Part shown: piece by piece, positions 45,254-54,788 of the stretch
How the letters are laid out: each line of letters begins with the position of its first letter
How positions within the stretch are numbered: position 1 is the stretch's first letter
From: Polaribacter sp. IC073
GTDB lineage: Bacteria > Bacteroidota > Bacteroidia > Flavobacteriales > Flavobacteriaceae
Length of the DNA stretch: 64,000 nucleotides
Direction of reading: 5' to 3'
NCBI RefSeq assembly: GCF_007997075.1
Contig: NZ_VORS01000003.1
Location: 186,001-250,000 of the forward strand
Notes under the pieces: model-generated
What the model saw: the letters and a program-made list of their open reading frames with translations, nothing else
Database searches by the model: none
Told to the model about the DNA's origin: nothing
Translations under genes and position numbers: made by a program

Positions 45254-45940
45254 ATGGCAAATTTAGAAGAGAAACTTAAAAACCCCGTTTGGTACTCCTT
45301 AGAAGATACACATCATCCGTTTTTAAAAACGTATGACGGTGTTCAATTTTACAAACCGGATATTTGCATATTTGGAGCATTCTTTGACGAAACAAAAACA
45401 GAAAATGCATTGAATGAATATGCTAAAATAGCAGAAAGTTTTTTTTTGGTATCAGAAAACCAAAATCCGATTATAAATACAAATCATGTTATTCTTGAGC
45501 GGAAAATTGATGGCTGTCAAATGGTATTAGAGAAGTTAGTAGCCGTAGAGAATACAGAAGATATTGTTCTATTAACAGAAAAGCATATAGATGAAGTCTA
45601 TGATTTAATTTGGTTAGTAATGCCAGGTTTTTATCAGAAGAAATCTTTTTATATGGGAAAATTCTACGGTATTTTTAAAGAAAATAAATTAGTATCAATT
45701 ACAGGTCAAAGAATGCAAACGAACGATTTTATAGAAATAAGCTCAGTTGTTACACATCCTGATTATACCAAAAGAGGCTATGCTAAACAATTGATTTCTT
45801 ATGTAACTAAAGATATTTTAAAAGAAAAAAAGCTTCCAATTTTACATACTAACAAAGGAAATCCTGCAATTCCTTTATATGAAAAATTAGGTTATAAAAT
45901 AACTAGAGATATGAACTGGTGGTTATTCCGTAGAAAATAA
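45254..45940 (+). CDS. GNAT-family N-acetyltransferase (FR47-like)
   Basis: A 228-residue protein. The acetyl-CoA binding motif is ISSVVTHPDYTKRGYAKQLISYV, and NKGNPAIPLYEKLGYKITRDMNWW is the usual GNAT C-terminal pattern. The N-terminal 100 residues (HHPFLKTYDGVQFYKPDICIFGAF) are a separate domain found in FR47-like members. The acceptor molecule is unknown. Confidence 0.85.
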   Translation: MANLEEKLKNPVWYSLEDTHHPFLKTYDGVQFYKPDICIFGAFFDETKTENALNEYAKIAESFFLVSENQNPIINTNHVILERKIDGCQMVLEKLVAVENTEDIVLLTEKHIDEVYDLIWLVMPGFYQKKSFYMGKFYGIFKENKLVSITGQRMQTNDFIEISSVVTHPDYTKRGYAKQLISYVTKDILKEKKLPILHTNKGNPAIPLYEKLGYKITRDMNWWLFRRK

Positions 45941-45978
45941 AAGTTCTCTGTTATACAATATTCTTCGTTTAAGATATA

Positions 45979-46013
45979 AAAAAATGCCTTGAGTAGATCT
46001 CAAGGCATTTTTT
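45979..46013. terminator. Bidirectional terminator between convergent genes
   Basis: A 15-bp perfect stem AAAAAATGCCTTGAG / CTCAAGGCATTTTTT with a 5-base loop. Confidence 0.9.
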
Positions 46014-46036
46014 GTACAAAGAATTTTTCTTTAGAC

Positions 46037-46771
46037 TTACATTTTAGTTGTACTGCTTTTTGTAGAAATTTTAATAGCTGTACCATTTGCACTTAAAGAC
46101 ATTTCCATATTTGCTGTATCTTGAATTCCTGTTTTTACATCAACAATTAAGTTTCCAGTAACATCACCAGTACCAACACCAGAAACAGCTCCTAAAATAT
46201 CAATATAAACCTTTCCGTTCTCTATTTTAGATACAGTATAGGTTGTTTTCACTTCCATTCCTTGTTCATTCGTTTCATCGGTCCAAGAAGAACCTACAGA
46301 AACTTTCTCTTTCGGATATTTTACACCTTTTGCTTGCTTTGTAAACTGCTCCATTGCAGGCGTAGATGGTTCTACTTTGGTTTCTAAAATATCCCCTTCC
46401 GTAGTCATTTTAGAAATAATTGTAGCTTTCATCATCGGGTCAAATTGTTGTTTCATCATTTTACCCATTTGATCTAAATCAGCTTCTTTCATCGAAGAAT
46501 TAAAGCTCATAACCGTGCCTCCTTGAAGCATATTCATGTCTATCGCTTTAATTTTTGACTCTGTTGTAATAACTTCTCCTTCTTTACTCGTTACAATCAT
46601 GTCCATCGTCATTTTCATATCTACACCACCTTGTGCACCCATGTCTTGCGATTGGTCTAATTTTACTACTAAAACATCTCCTTTACTGTAATTAGCTCTC
46701 AACAATACAGATTCTTGTGAAGTAACACTAAAGGTTGTTGCTAACACAAATAAGTATAACAATTTTTTCAT
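46037..46771 (-). CDS. Secreted DUF6263-family protein
   Basis: A 244-residue protein with a signal peptide (LFVLATTFSVTSQ). The mature part (RANYSKGDVLVVKLDQSQDMG, MKMTMDMIVTSKEGEVITTESKIKAIDMNM, KYPKEKVSVGSSWTDE) is a beta-rich fold seen in DUF6263-type periplasmic proteins of Bacteroidetes. Met content is high (over 20 Met). Function is unknown. Confidence 0.75.
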   Translation of the reverse strand: MKKLLYLFVLATTFSVTSQESVLLRANYSKGDVLVVKLDQSQDMGAQGGVDMKMTMDMIVTSKEGEVITTESKIKAIDMNMLQGGTVMSFNSSMKEADLDQMGKMMKQQFDPMMKATIISKMTTEGDILETKVEPSTPAMEQFTKQAKGVKYPKEKVSVGSSWTDETNEQGMEVKTTYTVSKIENGKVYIDILGAVSGVGTGDVTGNLIVDVKTGIQDTANMEMSLSANGTAIKISTKSSTTKM

Positions 46772-46830
46772 TTTTGTTTTGAATTTAATTTATATTTATT
46801 TTAAAGAACGAATATAGTATTTTTCCATAA

Positions 46831-46862
46831 AAAAAACGCTCACAAATTGTGAGCGTTTTTTT
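46831..46862 (-). terminator. Hairpin between the 2-oxo acid E2 gene and the DUF6263 gene
   Basis: Near-perfect 15-bp stem AAAAAACGCTCACAA / TTGTGAGCGTTTTTT with one central base; T-rich on both strands. On the minus strand it lies downstream of the E2 gene start side only as an insulator between the two minus-strand genes. Confidence 0.75.
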
Positions 46863-46883
46863 ATAATTGTAAATATTTTAAAA

Positions 46884-48203
46884 TTAGAAATCTTGATTCA
46901 TGTCCCAAGATTCTAAAATTTCTTTTAAAGTCTTAATAAACATTCCACCTAAAGCACCGTTTACAACTCTATGGTCATAAGAATGAGATACAAACATTTT
47001 TTGACGAATACCAATAAAGTCTCCATCTGGCGTTTCTATTACTGCGGGTACTTTTCTAATAGCTCCTAAAGCTAAAATTGCAACTTGTGGCTGGTTTATA
47101 ATAGGTGTTCCCATTACAGAACCAAAACTACCAACATTAGTTACCGTGTAGGTTCCACCTTGAATTTCATCTGGCTTTAACTGGTTGTTTCTTGCGCGTC
47201 CTGCTAAATCATTTACCGATTTTGTCATGCCTACTAAATTTAATTGATCTGCATTCTTAATTACAGGTACAATTAAATTTCCATCGGGTAAGGCTGCCGC
47301 CATCCCTAAATTAATGTTTTTCTTCTTAATAATAGTATCACCATCGATGGCAATATTAATCATTGGATATTTTTTTAATGTTGCCGCAACTGCATGCATT
47401 AAAATCGGTGTAAAAGTTAACTTCTCTCCTTCTCTTTTAAAGAAAGCATCTTTTACTTTTGTTCTCCATTTTACAATATTAGTTACATCTATTTCTATAA
47501 AAGATTGCACATGCGCAGCTGTTTGCACAGAATTCACCATGTGTTTAGAAATTAGTTTCCCCATTCTAGACATTTCTAGAACCTCATCTTCTCCGTTTAC
47601 AGCAACTGGTGTAGCTTGTTGTACCTCTTTTTGAATTGGTTTTAAAACCTTTTCTTGAGCTGCCTTTATTGTTTTTGGTACAGGTTTTCCGTTTTCAAGA
47701 TAGGATAAAATATCTTCTTTAGTTACTCTACCATCTTTACCAGAGCCAGAAATAGCTTCTAATTCGTCCATAGAAACACCTTCTTTCTGGGCAATGTTTC
47801 TAACTAATGGTGAATAAAACTTGCCTGAATCTGATGTTTTAGAGATTGGTGCCGCAACTACTTCTACTGCTTTTTCAATGGTCTTTTCTACTTCAGAAAC
47901 ATTTGTATTATCTTCTTTTTGAATCTCTTTTTTTTCTGGTGTAGCAACCGTAGCTTCACCTCCTTCTGTTTCTATTATAGCTATAATTTCTCCTACAGGT
48001 ACTACATCATCTTTTTCATATAGGATTTCTACCAAAGTACCTTCTACTTCAGATGGAACTTCAGAATCTACTTTATCTGTAGCAATTTCAACAACCGCCT
48101 CATCTAATTCAATGGTATCTCCAACTTCCTTTAACCAAGAAGTTATGGTTGCTTCAGCAACACTTTCTCCCATTTTTGGTAACTTTAATTCAAATCTCGC
48201 CAT
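46884..48203 (-). CDS. 2-oxo acid dehydrogenase E2 (branched-chain type)
   Basis: A 439-residue E2 with one lipoyl domain (VVEIATDKVDSEVPSE, lipoyl Lys44), a subunit-binding domain (YSPLVRNIAQKEGVSMDELEAISGSGKDGRVTKEDIL) and a catalytic domain. The C-terminal active site reads SYDHRVVNGALGG: His411 is kept but Asn415 replaces the usual Asp. The lipoyl sequence DKVDSEV is typical of branched-chain or 2-oxoglutarate type E2. The matching E1 is elsewhere. Confidence 0.9.
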   Translation of the reverse strand: MARFELKLPKMGESVAEATITSWLKEVGDTIELDEAVVEIATDKVDSEVPSEVEGTLVEILYEKDDVVPVGEIIAIIETEGGEATVATPEKKEIQKEDNTNVSEVEKTIEKAVEVVAAPISKTSDSGKFYSPLVRNIAQKEGVSMDELEAISGSGKDGRVTKEDILSYLENGKPVPKTIKAAQEKVLKPIQKEVQQATPVAVNGEDEVLEMSRMGKLISKHMVNSVQTAAHVQSFIEIDVTNIVKWRTKVKDAFFKREGEKLTFTPILMHAVAATLKKYPMINIAIDGDTIIKKKNINLGMAAALPDGNLIVPVIKNADQLNLVGMTKSVNDLAGRARNNQLKPDEIQGGTYTVTNVGSFGSVMGTPIINQPQVAILALGAIRKVPAVIETPDGDFIGIRQKMFVSHSYDHRVVNGALGGMFIKTLKEILESWDMNQDF

Positions 48204-48225
48204 TTTTATCTGATTTTACAGAATG

Positions 48226-48233
48226 CAAAAGTA
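48226..48233 (-). promoter_or_regulatory. -7 promoter box of the branched-chain E2 gene
   Basis: TACTTTTG on the minus strand, exact to TAnnTTTG, 22 bases before the start codon. Confidence 0.5.
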
Positions 48234-48475
48234 CTAAAAAAACTAAATCTTCTCTTTATAAAATCAGAAAAAAACCATTTAACGTACATTTTATTAAATT
48301 ACATATTTTTCAGCCACAGGTTCATTTTACTTGCTTTTTAATGAATTAAATTAATTAATTATTGATTTTGTTAAATTATTCACAATAAGAGACTTTTTAT
48401 TTTTACAAAAAAGTCTAAATAATATCTTTTTTTTAAACCATGATTTTTATCATTTTTATACTATAAGTTAACTCT

Positions 48476-48483
48476 TAGTTTTG
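48476..48483 (+). promoter_or_regulatory. -7 promoter box of the YceI/barrel unit
   Basis: TAGTTTTG, exact to TAnnTTTG, 17 bases before the start. An inverted repeat AGACTTTTT...AAAAAGTCT lies at 48390-48416 upstream. Confidence 0.45.
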
Positions 48484-48500
48484 CCCTCTAAATAACAATT

Positions 48501-49079
48501 ATGATGAAAATTAAAATGATTCTATTCACCGTTCTATTAGGTTTTTTTGGCGAAGGAAATGCGCAAGAAACACCTGAAAATATTTTACTTAAAATAAAAT
48601 TACCTAGTAGTGTTTTAGTAAAAGGAACCTCCACTTTACATGACTGGGAGAGTAATGTCGAAAAAACAGACACTCAAATAACTGTTAATAATTTAAGTGA
48701 TGTAAACATTGAAACTCTATATGTTACCATAGATGCTTTAAGCATAAAAAGTGGTAAAAATATAATGGATAAGCTTACATATAAAGCATTAAAAGCAGAA
48801 GAGCACCCAGAAATAAAATTCATTTTTAAAAAAGGAAAAATTGTTGACCAGAATAAAACCTTTATTGATATTGAACTTAATGGAGATTTAACAATTGCTG
48901 GTGTGGCCAAAAATGTAACTGTACTTACAAAAATTAACAAAAATGGAGAAACGATCGTTTTAAAAGGATCTCATAAGTTAAAAATGACCGATTTTGGCAT
49001 AACACCACCAAAGGCATTATTAGGAACTATAAAAACAGGTGATGAGATTACAATAGAATTCAATTTAATATTTCAATAA
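48501..49079 (+). CDS. YceI-family periplasmic protein
   Basis: A 192-residue protein with a signal peptide (VLLGFFGEGNAQ). The mature domain has VKGTSTLHDWESNVEKTD, KSGKNIMDKLTYKALKAEEHPEIKF (a YceI hallmark), LTIAGVAKNVTV and a GSHKLKMTDFGITPPKALLGTIKTGDEITIEFNL ending. YceI proteins bind long isoprenoids or similar lipids. Two ATG codons in tandem start it. The barrel gene follows after 18 bases, so they are co-expressed. Confidence 0.92.
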   Translation: MMKIKMILFTVLLGFFGEGNAQETPENILLKIKLPSSVLVKGTSTLHDWESNVEKTDTQITVNNLSDVNIETLYVTIDALSIKSGKNIMDKLTYKALKAEEHPEIKFIFKKGKIVDQNKTFIDIELNGDLTIAGVAKNVTVLTKINKNGETIVLKGSHKLKMTDFGITPPKALLGTIKTGDEITIEFNLIFQ

Positions 49080-49097
49080 ATAATAAAAAAAATAACA

Positions 49098-50435
49098 ATG
49101 AAAATAATAAAAAAAATAGTACTCGTAGCACTTATGACCCTTTTTGGAGTTCATATTAACGCACAAAAAACGCAATATCTTAGACAAGCAGGCTATGACG
49201 GTTTAAATGTTTTTGAAACAAAAAAAACAAATGATGTAGAATTTGAAAAACTATCCATTAAAGTTGGTGGTGATTTTGCCATTCAGTTTCAAGCAGTAGA
49301 TCATTCTAATAATATGGATAATTTAACTGCTATAGGAGGTAATGTGAACTTACCTACAGCCAACTTAAATTTTGATGTGCAATTATCAGATGGGGTTAGA
49401 ATGCATTTAAGAACTTTTCTTTCTTCTAGAAACCACAATGAAACTTGGGTTAAAGGTGGTTATATTCAAATGGATAAGCTAGATTTTATAAAGAAAGACT
49501 TCTTAAAAAATATTATGGCTGTTACCACACTAAAAATTGGTGTAGAAGAATTAAACTATGGCGATGCTCATTTTAGAAGAACCGATAATGCAATGGCTAT
49601 TTACAATCCTTTTGTAGGCAATTACATTATGGATTCTTATACGGTAGAACCTTTTATTGAAGTTACAATACAGCCTAAAGATTACTTAATTGTTGCTGGT
49701 ATCTCTAATGGCTTATTTCACCCTTCGGTAGACAAAACAGTAACGCCTTGGGGCGCAAATACTATTGTTGGCGAAAAAGACCTTAAAGTTACTTTTTACG
49801 GTAAATTAGGAATTGATCGTCAAGTAAATGAAGCATTAAGAGTAAGATTAACAGGTTCTGTTATTAGCGAAAGTGGTTATGACAATGGAGATCATTTATA
49901 TAGTGGAGATCGTGCAGGGTCTAGGTATTATGATGTCTTTAGTTACAATAATAATGGAGAATTTGTTTCTGGAGGAAATTTTTCTGGAAGATTTAATCCA
50001 GGATTTAAAAACAATACCTCATATCAAATAAACCCATTCTTGCAATACAAAGGTTTAGAGTTCTTTGGAATATACGAAACGAGTAAAGGAAGTAAAGTAG
50101 CAGGAAATGAGAAAGGATCTTTTACACAAGTAGGAACTGAATTATTATTTAGATTTGGAAAAATAGGTCAATTTTATGTTGGAGGGAGATATAACTCTGT
50201 ACAAGGAAATGCAGATTATGCTTCTGGAGCAACCAAACCAAATGATCAAAAAATAACTAGAACAAATTTTGGTGGTGGTTGGTTTATGACAAAAAATATT
50301 TTAATGAAAGCTGAATACGTAACACAATCATATAACTCAGACGCTACAGCATGGTCTCCGAACGCATGGACACCTGCTATATTATCTGGTGCAAAAATGG
50401 ATGGTGTTGTACTTGAAGCTGTAATTTCATTCTAA
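49098..50435 (+). CDS. Outer-membrane beta-barrel, porin-like, unknown specificity
   Basis: A 445-residue protein with a signal peptide (LMTLFGVHINAQ) and many alternating beta strands (LSIKVGGDFAIQFQAV, VRMHLRTFLSSRNHNETWVKGGYIQMDKLDF) ending in VVLEAVISF with a final Phe, the usual signature for barrel insertion. It appears related to putative Bacteroidetes porins; no substrate can be read. Co-transcribed with YceI. Confidence 0.75.
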   Translation: MKIIKKIVLVALMTLFGVHINAQKTQYLRQAGYDGLNVFETKKTNDVEFEKLSIKVGGDFAIQFQAVDHSNNMDNLTAIGGNVNLPTANLNFDVQLSDGVRMHLRTFLSSRNHNETWVKGGYIQMDKLDFIKKDFLKNIMAVTTLKIGVEELNYGDAHFRRTDNAMAIYNPFVGNYIMDSYTVEPFIEVTIQPKDYLIVAGISNGLFHPSVDKTVTPWGANTIVGEKDLKVTFYGKLGIDRQVNEALRVRLTGSVISESGYDNGDHLYSGDRAGSRYYDVFSYNNNGEFVSGGNFSGRFNPGFKNNTSYQINPFLQYKGLEFFGIYETSKGSKVAGNEKGSFTQVGTELLFRFGKIGQFYVGGRYNSVQGNADYASGATKPNDQKITRTNFGGGWFMTKNILMKAEYVTQSYNSDATAWSPNAWTPAILSGAKMDGVVLEAVISF

Positions 50436-50455
50436 TAATACTAGTTTATTGAACA

Positions 50456-50489
50456 AAAAAAAGCTGGAAAAAATTCCAGCTTTTTTTTG
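50456..50489. terminator. Bidirectional terminator between barrel gene and hemF
   Basis: 15-bp perfect stem with AAGCTGGAA / TTCCAGCTT core, AAAA loop, and T-runs on both strands. Confidence 0.9.
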
Positions 50490-50501
50490 TAGTTTATCCT
50501 A

Positions 50502-51404
50502 TTAAACCCATTCTTTAGGCTTCATTAAAACTTGTAATAATTTAGCCTCTTCAGAATTTTTTTCTGGTTGATGATTGTATTTCCATTGCACAATTGGAGG
50601 CAAACTCATTAGAATACTTTCTATTCTGCCATTGGTTCTTAAGCCGAAAAGTGTTCCTCTGTCATGTACTAAATTAAATTCTACATAACGACCTCTTCTT
50701 ACTTCTTGCCAATCTTTATGTTCTCTTGTAAATTCCATTGCTTTTCTCTTTTCTACAATAGGAACATAACTCTCCAAGAAACTATGACCAACTTCTGTTA
50801 CAAAATTGAACCTATCTGCTATCGAAAACTCTTCTGTTTCTTTTTGATAATCGAAAAATAAACCTCCAATTCCACGGGCTTCATTTCTATGTGAATTCCA
50901 AAAATATTCATCACAAACTTTTTTAAACTTCGGATAAAAGTCTGCACTATGTTTGTCGCATGCCGATTTACAAACCGTGTGAAAATGAGCTGCATCTTCT
51001 TCAAATAAATAATAAGGTGTTAAATCTTGACCACCACCAAACCATTGTGTTACAATGTTTCCTGCTTCATCATACATTTCGAAGTAACGCCAATTTGCAT
51101 GCACCGTTGGCACAAAAGGGTTTATTGGGTGCAATACTAAACTTAAACCGCACGCAAAGAAATTGCCTTCTTTTACTTTAAACTGATTTCTTAAAACTTC
51201 GGGTAATTCACCATGAACCGCAGAAATATTTACACCTCCTTTTTCGAAAACATTTCCGTTTTCTATAACTCGTGTTCTACCACCACCACCTTCTTCTCTT
51301 TCCCAAAGATCTTCTTCAAACTTTGCAAGACCATCTACCTCTTCTAACTTTGTAGTAATAATATCTTGTAAATTTTCTATGTAAGCGTAAAACTTATTTT
51401 TCAT
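50502..51404 (-). CDS. hemF: Oxygen-dependent coproporphyrinogen III oxidase
   Basis: A 300-residue enzyme. Key segments are GGGGRTRVIENGNVFEKGGVNISAVHGELP, SLVLHPINPFVPTVHANWRYFE and WFGGGQDLTPYYLFEEDAAHFH, with the active-site His residues, and EVRRGRYVEFNLVHDRGTLFGLRTNGRIESILMSLPP at the end. It converts coproporphyrinogen III to protoporphyrinogen IX using O2. The first ATG (51404) is preferred over a TTG two codons earlier. Last gene of the heme operon. Confidence 0.97.
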   Translation of the reverse strand: MKNKFYAYIENLQDIITTKLEEVDGLAKFEEDLWEREEGGGGRTRVIENGNVFEKGGVNISAVHGELPEVLRNQFKVKEGNFFACGLSLVLHPINPFVPTVHANWRYFEMYDEAGNIVTQWFGGGQDLTPYYLFEEDAAHFHTVCKSACDKHSADFYPKFKKVCDEYFWNSHRNEARGIGGLFFDYQKETEEFSIADRFNFVTEVGHSFLESYVPIVEKRKAMEFTREHKDWQEVRRGRYVEFNLVHDRGTLFGLRTNGRIESILMSLPPIVQWKYNHQPEKNSEEAKLLQVLMKPKEWV

Positions 51405-51442
51405 TATCAAATTATTAAATTCTCAGAAATACAGTGAAAAAT

Positions 51443-51931
51443 CTAATTTTCTAAATAAACTAATCGGTTTTCAATTGTTTTAAAATCTGATTCTTTTTTT
51501 ACTAAAATAGCCTTAAAAGTCTCGCTTTTTAATAAACAAACAAATTCATCTCTTGGTCTCGATTTCCATTCTTTGAATTTCTTTCTACCAAATTCGTTAT
51601 TATGTAAATCCATTTTTTTCGCCATTATTTTATTAGGAGAAAATTTTTCATGCCAATCTGTAATTTTCTTTGTCCAGTTTAAAGCTTTTTCTATTTCTGA
51701 AGAAAATTTCATACTGTTATTTGCAATTAACAGATTCCATAAAGCATGGCGAAAAGCGTTTGCTTTATTATGTTCGCCATGTATATAGGGATATTCGTTT
51801 TGAGCAATTTTCATTGTTAAAAATGTAGCTCTAATGGTTGCGAACATAAATAAAGGATGCTTTACAAACCAAACAAATAAACTAGTTACCTGTCTAAATT
51901 CGAGCCCTTTAATAATGTTCCAAAAATGCAT
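51443..51931 (-). CDS. Hypothetical protein in the heme operon (DUF6973-like)
   Basis: A 162-residue protein. Conserved-looking motifs are HNKANAFRHALWNLLIAN, DWHEKFSPNK and MDLHNNEFGRKKF, which recall the DUF6973 domain; I am only moderately sure of this name. The His-rich motifs suggest a metal site. There is one hydrophobic N-terminal stretch. It lies 1 base from hemE and 38 from hemF, so it belongs to the operon; whether it acts in heme synthesis is unknown. Confidence 0.65.
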   Translation of the reverse strand: MHFWNIIKGLEFRQVTSLFVWFVKHPLFMFATIRATFLTMKIAQNEYPYIHGEHNKANAFRHALWNLLIANNSMKFSSEIEKALNWTKKITDWHEKFSPNKIMAKKMDLHNNEFGRKKFKEWKSRPRDEFVCLLKSETFKAILVKKESDFKTIENRLVYLEN

Positions 51932-51932
51932 C

Positions 51933-52961
51933 TTAGTTCGCTTTATACTCTTTTACGGCGTCTATAAATGCTTTTGCATTTTCTAAAGGAATGTTTGGTA
52001 AAATACCATGCCCTAAATTTACAATGTATTTGTCTTTACCAAATTCATGAATCATTTGAGTAACCATTTTCTTAATTTCTGCTGGAGGAGAAAACAATCT
52101 TGTTGGATCGAAATTACCTTGTAATGTAATATTCCCTCCAGATAAATAACGTGCATTTCTAGGAGAACACGTCCAGTCTACACCTAAAGCTGAAGCGCCA
52201 GATTTTGCCATGTCATTAAGCGCAAACCAACACCCTTTTCCAAAAGCAATCACCGGAGTTTCATCTTTTAAAGCGTCTATTATTTGCTGCATATATTGCC
52301 AAGAAAATTCTTGATAATCTACTGGAGACAACATGCCTCCCCAAGAATCAAAAACTTGAACAGCATCTACACCAGCTGCAACTTTTGCTTTTAAATACGC
52401 AATGGTTGTATCTGTAATTTTTTGCAATAAACTATGCGCCAAAACAGGATTTGTAAAACATAATTCTTTTGCTTTATCGAAATTTTTAGAACCTTGTCCT
52501 TGTACACAATAACAAAGGATTGTCCAGGGTGAACCCGCAAAACCAATTAAAGGAACTTCATCATTCAATTTTTCTTTGGTTGCTTTAATCGCTTCCATTA
52601 CATATCCTAAAGATTCGTGAACATCTGGTACAATTACACGATCTAAATCTTTTTGAGTACGAATAGGATTTGGTAAATAGGGTCCGAAGTCTGGTTTCAT
52701 TTGTACCTCGATATTCATTGCTTGAGGAATCACCAAAATATCTGAAAATAAAATTGCAGCATCCATTCCGTATCTACGAATTGGTTGTACTGTAATTTCT
52801 GATGCTAATTCTGGAGTTTGACAACGAGTAAAAAAATCGTATTTTTTTTTGATTACCTGAAATTCTGGTAAATACCTTCCTGCCTGACGCATCATCCAAA
52901 CCGGTGGTCTGTCTACCGTTTCTCCTTTTAATGCTCTTAAAAATAAATCGTTTTTAATCAT
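51933..52961 (-). CDS. hemE: Uroporphyrinogen III decarboxylase
   Basis: A 342-residue enzyme with the hallmark [18 protein letters not shown] at the N-terminus, [28 protein letters not shown] and [11 protein letters not shown]. It removes four acetate carboxyls to give coproporphyrinogen III. It follows the PrcB-like lipoprotein gene by 5 bases. Confidence 0.98.
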   Translation of the reverse strand: MIKNDLFLRALKGETVDRPPVWMMRQAGRYLPEFQVIKKKYDFFTRCQTPELASEITVQPIRRYGMDAAILFSDILVIPQAMNIEVQMKPDFGPYLPNPIRTQKDLDRVIVPDVHESLGYVMEAIKATKEKLNDEVPLIGFAGSPWTILCYCVQGQGSKNFDKAKELCFTNPVLAHSLLQKITDTTIAYLKAKVAAGVDAVQVFDSWGGMLSPVDYQEFSWQYMQQIIDALKDETPVIAFGKGCWFALNDMAKSGASALGVDWTCSPRNARYLSGGNITLQGNFDPTRLFSPPAEIKKMVTQMIHEFGKDKYIVNLGHGILPNIPLENAKAFIDAVKEYKAN

Positions 52962-52966
52962 GATTT

Positions 52967-53413
52967 CTATAGCTCTATAAATTTTACTTCCTTCTTTGTC
53001 TTGTTAATTTTTACAATATGATAAGGCTGTATAATTGCCATCGTAACCATATCCATTGGTTTTGGTGAAGTAGATTTTATTTTAATTAAAAAAGTGTCTC
53101 CTTCTTTTATAGCTTCAATAATTTCAATTGAAAACCCACCTGTATTTCTAACTTTATCAATAACGACCACAATCATTTCTTTTGAAAAATCAATAGCATT
53201 TTCAAATGTTTCTGAAGCTTTATTAGTGCTGTCTAATTTTAATAAAAAAGACTTCCATTCAACTTGAGAAGAAATAACAATGTTCTCTTTTTTAAAACCC
53301 TCATCTCCAGCGCCAAATAAATTTCCTTTTGAAAGAGAAGTGAAACCATCTTTTTCATTTTTAGGGCAACCTACTAACAACAAACTAAAAATAATTGTAA
53401 TAAATAGTTTCAT
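52967..53413 (-). CDS. Lipoprotein with PrcB-like C-terminal domain
   Basis: A 148-residue protein with a lipobox (FSLLLVGC, Cys about residue 16). The C-terminal 75 residues ([50 protein letters not shown]) match the PrcB_C type domain, known from a Treponema protease-complex lipoprotein. It sits between hemL and hemE with gaps of 3 and 5 bases, so it is translated from the heme mRNA. Its function there is unknown. Confidence 0.75.
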   Translation of the reverse strand: MKLFITIIFSLLLVGCPKNEKDGFTSLSKGNLFGAGDEGFKKENIVISSQVEWKSFLLKLDSTNKASETFENAIDFSKEMIVVVIDKVRNTGGFSIEIIEAIKEGDTFLIKIKSTSPKPMDMVTMAIIQPYHIVKINKTKKEVKFIEL

Positions 53414-53416
53414 TAT

Positions 53417-54706
53417 TTACATTTTTGAAATAGCCAACATCCCTTTGTCAACTGCATTTGCAATCACTTTAATATCATTATCTGTTAAAGCAGACGATAA
53501 AAACCATGCTTCAAACTGACTTGGAGGTAAGAAAACTCCGTTTTTAATCATTTCCCAAAAGAAAACCGCAAACTTTGCTGTATCAGAAGTTTGTGCTTCT
53601 TCAAAATTGGTCACATTTGTTTTTGTAAAGAAAGGATTTAACATAGAACCAAATCTATTTACACTTAAATCTACATGGTATTTTTTAGCAGTTTCTAATA
53701 AAATCACTTCTAAAATACTTCCTGTTTCTTCAAACTTTTTATACGGATTTTGTTTTTTCAATTCCGTTAAAGTAGCAATTCCTCCTGCCATGGCAATCGG
53801 ATTTCCACTTAACGTTCCTGCTTGATACATGCCGCCCAAAGGTGCAACTTCTTGCATAATTTCATTTCTTGCTCCGTAAGCTCCTACCGGAAAACCACCT
53901 CCAATAACCTTACCTAAACACGTAATATCTGCTTCTACACCTAGTAATTCTTGTGCGCCTCCAAATTTAGAACGGAAACCTGTCATTACTTCATCTGCAA
54001 TTAATAACGCTCCCTTTGTTTCTAAATAGGCTTTTAATTCTTTTAAGAAATTACCTTGTGGAATTACAACACCCATATTACCACAAATAGGCTCTATAAT
54101 TACTGCCGCAATATCATCATGTTCTTCGAAGTGTTTTTTTACACTTTCTAAATCATTGTAATTAGATATTAGCGTGTTTTTTACTGCTCCTTCCGGAACT
54201 CCTTTAGAACCAGGCATACTCAATGTTGCCAAACCAGAACCAGCTGCAACTAATAGTGAATCTTGATGCCCATGGTAACAACCAGAAAATTTAATAATTT
54301 TATCCTTTCCTGTATAAGCTCTTGCCAAACGAACGCCACTTATAACAGCTTCTGTACCCGAGTTTACAAAACGGACTTTATCCATTCCTGGAAAAGCATC
54401 ACAAACAATCTTCGCTAATTTTATTTCATTTTCTGTGGAAGCTCCAAAAGAATAGCCATTTTTCAATGCCTTTTCAACTCCTTTTTGTACTTTTTTATGA
54501 CGGTGACCTAAAATCATTGGTCCGTAAGAAAGTACCAAATCGATAAACTCATTACCATCAACATCTGTAATTTTGGTTCCTTTTGCTTTTTTGATAAACA
54601 ACGGGTTTCCACCAACTGATGTAAATGCTCTTACTGGAGAATTTACTGCTCCAACAAGATGTACCAATCCTTTTTTATATAATTTATTTGATTTTTTGAA
54701 TTTCAT
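53417..54706 (-). CDS. hemL: Glutamate-1-semialdehyde 2,1-aminomutase
   Basis: A 429-residue PLP enzyme. GAVNSPVRAFTSVGGNPLFIKKAKG opens the family, the PLP Lys is in LGKVIGGGFPVGAYG and VRFVNSGTEAVISGVRLARAYTGKDKIIKFSGCYHG is the cofactor fold. It makes 5-aminolevulinate from glutamate semialdehyde produced by HemA. Confidence 0.98.
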   Translation of the reverse strand: MKFKKSNKLYKKGLVHLVGAVNSPVRAFTSVGGNPLFIKKAKGTKITDVDGNEFIDLVLSYGPMILGHRHKKVQKGVEKALKNGYSFGASTENEIKLAKIVCDAFPGMDKVRFVNSGTEAVISGVRLARAYTGKDKIIKFSGCYHGHQDSLLVAAGSGLATLSMPGSKGVPEGAVKNTLISNYNDLESVKKHFEEHDDIAAVIIEPICGNMGVVIPQGNFLKELKAYLETKGALLIADEVMTGFRSKFGGAQELLGVEADITCLGKVIGGGFPVGAYGARNEIMQEVAPLGGMYQAGTLSGNPIAMAGGIATLTELKKQNPYKKFEETGSILEVILLETAKKYHVDLSVNRFGSMLNPFFTKTNVTNFEEAQTSDTAKFAVFFWEMIKNGVFLPPSQFEAWFLSSALTDNDIKVIANAVDKGMLAISKM

Positions 54707-54722
54707 TTTTTATATACTTTTT

Positions 54723-54785
54723 GTCATTGCGAATTTAGTGAAGCAATCTGTTTATTAATTAAGAGATTACTTCGTTGTAATGACG
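54723..54785. repeat. Dispersed palindromic repeat, family B, copy 3
   Basis: GTCATTGCGAATTTAGTGAA GCAATCT paired with AGATTACTTCGTTGTAATGAC; fills the hemL-hemB gap. Confidence 0.75.
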
Positions 54786-54788
54786 TTA

